DNA of 64,000 nt from Stutzerimonas stutzeri (GTDB lineage Bacteria > Pseudomonadota > Gammaproteobacteria > Pseudomonadales > Pseudomonadaceae), in the NCBI RefSeq assembly GCF_009789555.1, contig NZ_CP046902.1:2992001-3056000 (forward strand), given 5' to 3'. The first letter of the stretch is position 1. Every line of letters begins with the position of its first letter. Shown piece by piece: positions 59,332 through 64,000 of the stretch. Below the pieces are notes generated by a model. The model was not told where the DNA came from and made no database searches. It was given only the letters and a program-made list of their open reading frames with translations. The position numbers and the translations under genes are program-made.

Positions 59332-60330
59332 CTAATTTATTTTTATTGCTATCTTTCCAATGGCGCGGCGGTCGGCAATGCTTCCCAGAGCTGAAATTAC
59401 CTCATCAAATTGATAGATTTGCGGCTCTGGAACTTCGATAGCTCCGTTACTGGCTTCAGTAAAGAGCCAACTCATCAGTCCTTGCACCTGTCCTGCGAAC
59501 TCATGACGCCGATCAGAAGCGCCCCAACCGATGTATTCTGAAAAGTTGACCCCAATAAGTGACAGATTTTTAAGGAGCAACAAGTTCGCTGGCACTTTGG
59601 GGATTGTGCCGCTTGCAAAGCCTAGACACAGAACGACGCCATCAACTGCTGTGCTGCGTATAAGTGTCTCGAACAGTTCTCCCCCAACGGGATCGAAGAC
59701 TATGTCGACACCCCGACCTTCAGTTATGGCCTTCACCTTTGCCTTCAGGTCCTCCTGAAGATAGTTGACGCCATAATCCGCTCCAGCAGCTATTGCGGCT
59801 CGTAACTTGTCTGCGCTGCTTGCAGCCGCGATGACCCGAGCGCCCTTCGTCTTGGCGACCCGGATCGCAGCACTGCCTAGCGCACCACCAGCACCGGTTA
59901 CCAGGATCGTTTGGCCAGAGCCCAGTCGAGCCTTGGTCAGGGCAGTGGCGGCGGTGCCAAACGACAGAGGGATACCGACGGCTTTGGACAGCGGGAATCC
60001 ATGCGGTATGTGATAGACGTTGGACGCATCCGCCACAGCCTCTTCTGCGAATGCACCACAGTCCAAGATCGCCGCTACACGATCGCCCGGTTTCACATTG
60101 CCAACATCATTCGCACATTCAAGAACGACCCCCGCGACTTCTGTGCCGGGCACAAAAGGCAAAGCGAATTTACGCTGGTACTGTCCAGCGACCATTAATG
60201 TGATCGCATAGCTTACGCTCGCATAATGAACACGAATTCTGACGAGCCCTTTTCCTAAACCTGGCGTTTCCACGTCCTTGAATACCAGACCTTGTGAGCC
60301 AGAAAAGCTTTCACATATCACTGCACGCAT
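59332..60330 (-). CDS. NADPH:quinone oxidoreductase-family (zinc-free MDR) enzyme
   Basis: 332-residue medium-chain dehydrogenase/reductase. The GroES-like part is VRIRVHYASVSYAITLMVAGQYQRKFALPFVPGTEVAGVV, lacking zinc-binding cysteines. The Rossmann motif follows in VTGAGGALGSAAIRVAKTKGARVIAAAS. The late part FDPVGGELFETLIRSTAVDGVVLCLGFASG fits the quinone oxidoreductase/enoyl reductase branch. In this operon it stands between a CoA-transferase and TRAP permeases and may reduce an unsaturated acyl-CoA or oxidise an alcohol. GGAG precedes the ATG. Close relatives often sit with CaiB-type transferases, reactions unproven. Confidence 0.88.
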   Translation of the reverse strand: MRAVICESFSGSQGLVFKDVETPGLGKGLVRIRVHYASVSYAITLMVAGQYQRKFALPFVPGTEVAGVVLECANDVGNVKPGDRVAAILDCGAFAEEAVADASNVYHIPHGFPLSKAVGIPLSFGTAATALTKARLGSGQTILVTGAGGALGSAAIRVAKTKGARVIAAASSADKLRAAIAAGADYGVNYLQEDLKAKVKAITEGRGVDIVFDPVGGELFETLIRSTAVDGVVLCLGFASGTIPKVPANLLLLKNLSLIGVNFSEYIGWGASDRRHEFAGQVQGLMSWLFTEASNGAIEVPEPQIYQFDEVISALGSIADRRAIGKIAIKIN

Positions 60331-60351
60331 CAGTGGGCTCCTAACGGTCGT

Positions 60352-61560
60352 CTAAATGCTTTGCCCCGACGATTGGATGCAGACGTTATTACGCAAGAGT
60401 TCGTTAATCTCGGCCGCATCGAAACCGGCTTCGATTAGCAACTCCCTTGTTTGCCCACCAAGGGCGGGGGCTGCGCATAAGGTACGCGGGTCAATTTGGG
60501 AGCCAGGCATTCTGGGCATTGGAAACGAACCCAACACTTCGTGGTTCACCATGGGCAATAAACCCAAGTACTGCACCTGCGGATCCTCAATCAAGTCTTG
60601 GTAGCTATTCATCGGACCGCATAGGACGCCAGTCTCATTCAGTTTTTCGATCCAATGGTCGCGGGGCTGAGTTAGGAAAATCTTTTCCAGAAGGCTATTA
60701 ATCGCCTCGGCGTTGTCCTGTCGGGCTGCGTTATCGGCGAATCTCGGGTCCTCGGCCCATTCAGGATGCCCAAGAACCTCAGCGAGAGATCTGAACATTT
60801 CGTTACGCAGGCACACCACAGCAATTTCGCCATCAAGCGTAGCGAAGTTCCCGGACGGGACGGTTACAGGTCGATTGCGAACGCCATTCTGCAGAAACGA
60901 TTCCAACATCGGTGTGGCCTGAAACGCAGACGCTGCGCCAAGGAGCGAGAGCTCCAAGTGGCGCCCCGGGCTTGAGGCACTCTGCCTTTGTTCACTGATT
61001 GCAGCGGCAAGCGCAAAGCCCGCATATAAGCCAGCTATCATGTCGACTGCTAGCATGCCTACCCGTCGTGGTTTGCCGTCGGCATCCTGATTCATGGAAG
61101 CCATCCCGGTCGCCGCCTGCAGGATGCTGTCAGACCCGGGTCGAGAAGCGTTAGGGCCAGCGCTCCCGAAACCACTTATCGAACCTAGTACGATACCCGG
61201 GCGGAGTTTCTGCAAAACGTCAAAGCCTAAGCCGATTTTGTCTAGAATCCCCGGACGAAAACTTTCAAGGACGACATCGGATTGTTCGACAAAGCGATGA
61301 AGCACTTTGCGACCAGCCTCCTGGCGGGCATCAACGCAAATAGCGCGTTTCCCCCAATTCACAGGGGCACTGAGAGAGGTCTGTCCGTTGAGACCAACCC
61401 CCATAACACGGCCCCAGTCGCCCTGGGGGGGCTCCACTTTAATAACAGAGGCCCCCATCATAACGAGCATCTCGGCGGCATAGGGCCCAGCCAGACCCTG
61501 GCTCATGTCAAGTACGCGTACCCCTTGAAAAGGTAGAAACTCGTTGCTTGTTTTGTTCAT
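60352..61560 (-). CDS. CaiB/BaiF (class III) CoA-transferase
   Basis: 402 residues from the ATG at 61560 (an in-frame GTG 9 bases earlier is less likely). The family start QGVRVLDMSQGLAGPYAAEMLVMMGASVIKVEPPQGDWGR and the catalytic aspartate in GMLAVDMIAG (D173) are present; SISGFGSAGPNASRPGSD follows the usual pattern. It would form the CoA ester of the imported acid from a donor CoA. It is not a near copy of the transferase at 13196, since the segments around the active site differ strongly, so it serves another acid. The gene sits between the receptor gene of a TRAP importer and an oxidoreductase. Confidence 0.9.
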   Translation of the reverse strand: MNKTSNEFLPFQGVRVLDMSQGLAGPYAAEMLVMMGASVIKVEPPQGDWGRVMGVGLNGQTSLSAPVNWGKRAICVDARQEAGRKVLHRFVEQSDVVLESFRPGILDKIGLGFDVLQKLRPGIVLGSISGFGSAGPNASRPGSDSILQAATGMASMNQDADGKPRRVGMLAVDMIAGLYAGFALAAAISEQRQSASSPGRHLELSLLGAASAFQATPMLESFLQNGVRNRPVTVPSGNFATLDGEIAVVCLRNEMFRSLAEVLGHPEWAEDPRFADNAARQDNAEAINSLLEKIFLTQPRDHWIEKLNETGVLCGPMNSYQDLIEDPQVQYLGLLPMVNHEVLGSFPMPRMPGSQIDPRTLCAAPALGGQTRELLIEAGFDAAEINELLRNNVCIQSSGQSI

Positions 61561-61613
61561 TTTATTCACTGCTCAGGTATATCCAAAGGCACCGACTGCG
61601 CGCGGCATAGTTC

Positions 61614-62735
61614 TCAAAGAGAAGCTTTATCGTATATCTCGGTGCGCAATAATTCAGCGTACTGTTCCTCGGTGATATTCCCGTCAGCAACGAGCTTTTC
61701 CCATTTCTCAAGATTGTTTATGAAATTAGAAACTATCTGCTCAGGCTCGCTCACTCCACGTCCTTTAGCAGTGGCAGCTGCACGCGCGAGCTGGGACTGC
61801 ATAAATTCATCGCGCGTCTGCTTTAACATGGGGGAGACTTCGACAAACTTGATGCCATTTTCTTGTGCGGCCTCTCTGGCTTCCGCCTCCTCACTTTCAT
61901 AAGCGAAAATGGTCCTGGCAAGCGCAATCGGCGTCGCGTCTACTAACACTTTTTGCTCGCTCGTCGAGAGATCCTGCCAAAGCCCATCGCGAACATTGAT
62001 ATTTGACCCACCCTGGAACGCGCCCATCGGCAACGTTATAACGCTATCCACCACTTCATTTAGCGATAGCGACTTCAGCCAGCTGGTTGCGCCTATTACG
62101 CAGTCCAGTTGACCACGCTCCATTGCCTCGTACGCCTCATTGTTCGGAATATTTACAGGCACGCCCCCGATTTGCTCAACCCAGCGACCCATCTCCTCGC
62201 CGGCAACGCGCATCCGCAAACCCTTAGGCTCAAATCCGTTAGGGAATTCACCTTTGCACATTGCCTGATATGGCGGAGTTGCATAGTTCGACAAAAAGCG
62301 CACGTCATATTCGCTAAACTCTTGCAAACACTGTTCGCAGCCGTTGAGCACTGTGTCAACCGCAGCCGCGGCAGTCACGAGGGAATTTTGATTCCAAAAC
62401 GACAAATCGCTGATGATTGAATTAGCCGGAATGGAAGTTGGGAAATAGACGCTAACCATAAAGCCAGCATCGATCAGGCCATCACGGACCGCCGTCAGCA
62501 TCGTTGGGCCAGAAGCAGCAGCACCAGAGGGGAACAACTTAAACGATACGCTGCCGTCTGTTTCAGACTGGACCTTATCGATAAAGGTTTTGATACCAAG
62601 GCTGGTTGGATGATGCGGAGGAAGATAGCTTGCATACGTGAGGTCGCGAGCCATTGCACTGGGCGACACGCTTATGCTTGCAGTCAGGGCGGCACCGACA
62701 GCCATCACAGCAAATTTTTTATTGTTAGTAAGCAT
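61614..62735 (-). CDS. TRAP transporter solute-binding protein DctP
   Basis: 373 residues from the ATG at 62735 (AGGAG box). It has a signal peptide (VMAVGAALTASISVSPSAMA) and then LTYASYLPPHHPTSLGIKTFIDKVQSETDGSVSFKLFPSGAA. The selectivity region GLRMRVAGEEMGRWVEQIGGVPVNIPNNEAYEAMERGQLDCVIG contains the conserved arginine (RMRVAG) that clamps the solute carboxylate. It is the first gene of the block F operon, divergent from an IclR regulator with a palindrome between. Together with DctQM it imports an unknown carboxylate that the CoA-transferase could activate. Confidence 0.9.
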   Translation of the reverse strand: MLTNNKKFAVMAVGAALTASISVSPSAMARDLTYASYLPPHHPTSLGIKTFIDKVQSETDGSVSFKLFPSGAAASGPTMLTAVRDGLIDAGFMVSVYFPTSIPANSIISDLSFWNQNSLVTAAAAVDTVLNGCEQCLQEFSEYDVRFLSNYATPPYQAMCKGEFPNGFEPKGLRMRVAGEEMGRWVEQIGGVPVNIPNNEAYEAMERGQLDCVIGATSWLKSLSLNEVVDSVITLPMGAFQGGSNINVRDGLWQDLSTSEQKVLVDATPIALARTIFAYESEEAEAREAAQENGIKFVEVSPMLKQTRDEFMQSQLARAAATAKGRGVSEPEQIVSNFINNLEKWEKLVADGNITEEQYAELLRTEIYDKASL

Positions 62736-62805
62736 GGTGTGTTTCTCCTTTGTATCCGTTGCGCACTCTGTTTGATTGGAGTATTGTTCGCTGTGCGCAC
62801 ACGAC

Positions 62806-62820
62806 GTTCTCACTGAGAAC
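62806..62820. promoter_or_regulatory. Candidate IclR operator in the dctP-iclR spacer
   Basis: GTTCTC-ACT-GAGAAC, a perfect inverted repeat with 6-bp arms, 71 bases ahead of dctP and 70 bases ahead of the iclR start, in the centre of the divergent promoter region. Confidence 0.5.
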
Positions 62821-62889
62821 ACGGTAGAGAAAAGACCCTTTGCCAGGGTTTGTCAAGCGGAAACACGTTGAGAGGAGCGATTGAGAGAT

Positions 62890-63666
62890 ATGGATGAGAC
62901 CAGCTCGGATCTGGTTGTGGCCTCCTTTGCTCGAGGGCTAGCCATCATCAAGGCCTTTGGAGCGGGGGCGACAAGATTGACGCTTTCAGCAGCAGCCAAA
63001 AGGTCGGGGACTACTCGAGCGAGCGCCCGCAGGCTTCTCCACACGCTCTGTGCGCTCGGCTATGTCAAAACTGACGGCAAGGAATTCTGGCTGACTCCAA
63101 AGATTCTGGAGCTGGGCTTTTCATATCTTTCGTCTATGGAGATCTGGTCATTTGCGCAGGGCTATATGGAGGATTTGGTCCAGCGTGTTCACGAGTCGTG
63201 CTCCATCGCTGTATTGGAAAACTACGATGTCTACTATGTGATGCGTGTGCCGACGCGACGCCTATTGAAAAGCACATTGAACGTTGGCAGCACGCTTCCG
63301 GCCCATGTGGTTTCTCTTGGACGCATCCAGCTGGCGGCTTTATCGGAGGATGAGCTAGATCGTTATCTTGACTCAGTAGATCTGCGCCGCTATACACGGT
63401 TTACGATCACCGACAAAGATGAACTGCGCCGTGTGATATTGGAAGACGGAGCGAAAGGCTGGTCTGTCGTAGATCGAGAGCTAGAGGAAGGAATGTGCGG
63501 TATATCCGTCCCTATCAAGAGTCACGATAATCGGACCATTGCTGCTATAAATTTAACAATGGCTCCGAGCCGCGCAGCTGAACCTGGAGTTTTGGATGAA
63601 CTTCTTGACCATTTGCAGCAAACCGCTAATAGCATCAATATGAGCTTGAGTGACAATCGGTCTTGA
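62890..63666 (+). CDS. IclR-family regulator, PcaR-like, of the TRAP/CoA-transferase operon
   Basis: About 258 residues. DNA-binding part: VASFARGLAIIKAFGAGATRLTLSAAAKRSGTTRASARRLLHTLCALGYVKTDG. Effector part: PKILELGFSYLSS, YYVMRVPTRRLLKSTLNVGSTLPAHVVSLGRIQLAALSEDEL, and GWSVVDRELEEGMCGISVPI, closely reminiscent of PcaR, the beta-ketoadipate regulator. The ATG at 62890 is preferred; a TTG at 62881 preceded by GAGGAG is possible. Divergent from dctP. PcaR-like regulators answer to pathway acids, so an aromatic- or dicarboxylic-acid-derived ligand is plausible. Confidence 0.9.
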   Translation: MDETSSDLVVASFARGLAIIKAFGAGATRLTLSAAAKRSGTTRASARRLLHTLCALGYVKTDGKEFWLTPKILELGFSYLSSMEIWSFAQGYMEDLVQRVHESCSIAVLENYDVYYVMRVPTRRLLKSTLNVGSTLPAHVVSLGRIQLAALSEDELDRYLDSVDLRRYTRFTITDKDELRRVILEDGAKGWSVVDRELEEGMCGISVPIKSHDNRTIAAINLTMAPSRAAEPGVLDELLDHLQQTANSINMSLSDNRS

Positions 63667-64000
63667 TATTGCGGTCATCCGTGCCAGCAGTCCTGCAACC
63701 AGCCTGGCCGGCGTCATGTCGCATTAGGCCGAGCCTCATTTCGTGCTTTCTAATTCGCAGGATTGAAACAACACGGCACCGCGCTATTGATGGTGGCGGT
63801 TGGTCCCACCGTCGAATCAATTTTACCTCGCCGGTGGTGCCGCGCTAACGCCACGCCTCACCGGAGAATGCAGACTCTTTTAGTAATCATTGGACGCTTC
63901 CTGTCCGAACGCGAACCGGAAAACACCGCCGAGCTCAGACCAAGATGGCCTGCAGTCTTCAATAGATAGATCGCTCAGAGCCGCGCTCCTTTCGGCATGA
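63667..64000. other. Right-end stretch without recognisable gene
   Basis: About 330 bases behind the IclR gene. Short frames on both strands have no ribosome site or family similarity. No terminator hairpin stands out. The next gene presumably starts beyond the window. Confidence 0.45.

Noticed and set aside
1..64000. CRISPR arrays, tRNA/rRNA genes, prophage or toxin-antitoxin modules
   Set aside because: No spaced identical repeats, no cloverleaf-like or rRNA-like sequence and no phage structural or antitoxin-type genes were noticed on either strand.

Overview
The window reads as a chromosomal catabolic region of a Pseudomonas-type gammaproteobacterium. The coding is dense and high in GC over most of its length, starts carry GGAG-type ribosome binding sites, and the EtfBA pair closely resembles what I remember of Pseudomonas EtfBA. 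No tRNA, rRNA or CRISPR array was seen. Nearly every gene serves acyl-CoA metabolism, uptake of organic acids, flavin-dependent oxidation, efflux or their regulation.

Block A (1-8.3 kb) is a minus-strand operon: SDR alcohol dehydrogenase, cyclohexanone-type Baeyer-Villiger monooxygenase, succinate-semialdehyde-type dehydrogenase, OprB-type porin and an acetoin-reductase-like SDR cut by the window edge. A divergent AcoR-type sigma-54 activator faces it. The space between them holds a consensus-like -24/-12 promoter and two copies of a palindromic candidate enhancer.

Block B (8.3-20.4 kb) holds etfBA, a tripartite tricarboxylate transporter (tctCBA), a CaiB/BaiF CoA-transferase, a 3-oxoadipyl-CoA-type thiolase, a PaaH-type dehydrogenase and an enoyl-CoA hydratase. 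Divergent from these are an IclR regulator and an acyl-CoA dehydrogenase. This matches uptake, activation and beta-oxidation of a dicarboxylic acid such as adipate. Blocks A and B together would cover most of cyclohexanol -> cyclohexanone -> caprolactone -> adipate -> succinyl-CoA + acetyl-CoA. A lactonase and a 6-hydroxyhexanoate dehydrogenase were not seen.

A decayed stretch (20.4-21.9 kb) with fragments of a LysR regulator and a possible ABC binding protein separates block C (21.9-39.6 kb). Block C has an MFS carrier, a TAXI-type TRAP importer and a long minus-strand series with many overlapping genes: three acyl-CoA dehydrogenases, hydratases, an SDR, a thioesterase, an ADP-forming acyl-CoA synthetase, and a thiolase-fold protein without its usual cysteine overlapping a DUF35 protein without zinc cysteines. 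A divergent IclR regulator is surrounded by a repeated 16-bp motif. The substrate is unknown.

Block D (40-51 kb) has an uncharacterised operon of two luciferase-like flavoenzymes flanking two paralogous TIM-barrel isomerase-like proteins, with a divergent LysR. It also has an SDR/ABM pair, another LysR, a DHA2 exporter and a DODA dioxygenase with a hydrolase. Block E (50.6-55.9 kb) is a TetR-controlled tripartite efflux operon plus a DUF190 protein. Transposase debris (55.9-56.7 kb, IS66 and possibly IS5) marks the edge of block F (56.7-63.7 kb). Block F looks lower in GC and carries a DctPQM TRAP importer, a CaiB-type CoA-transferase, a quinone oxidoreductase, a flavin reductase and an IclR regulator. 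It was probably acquired separately.
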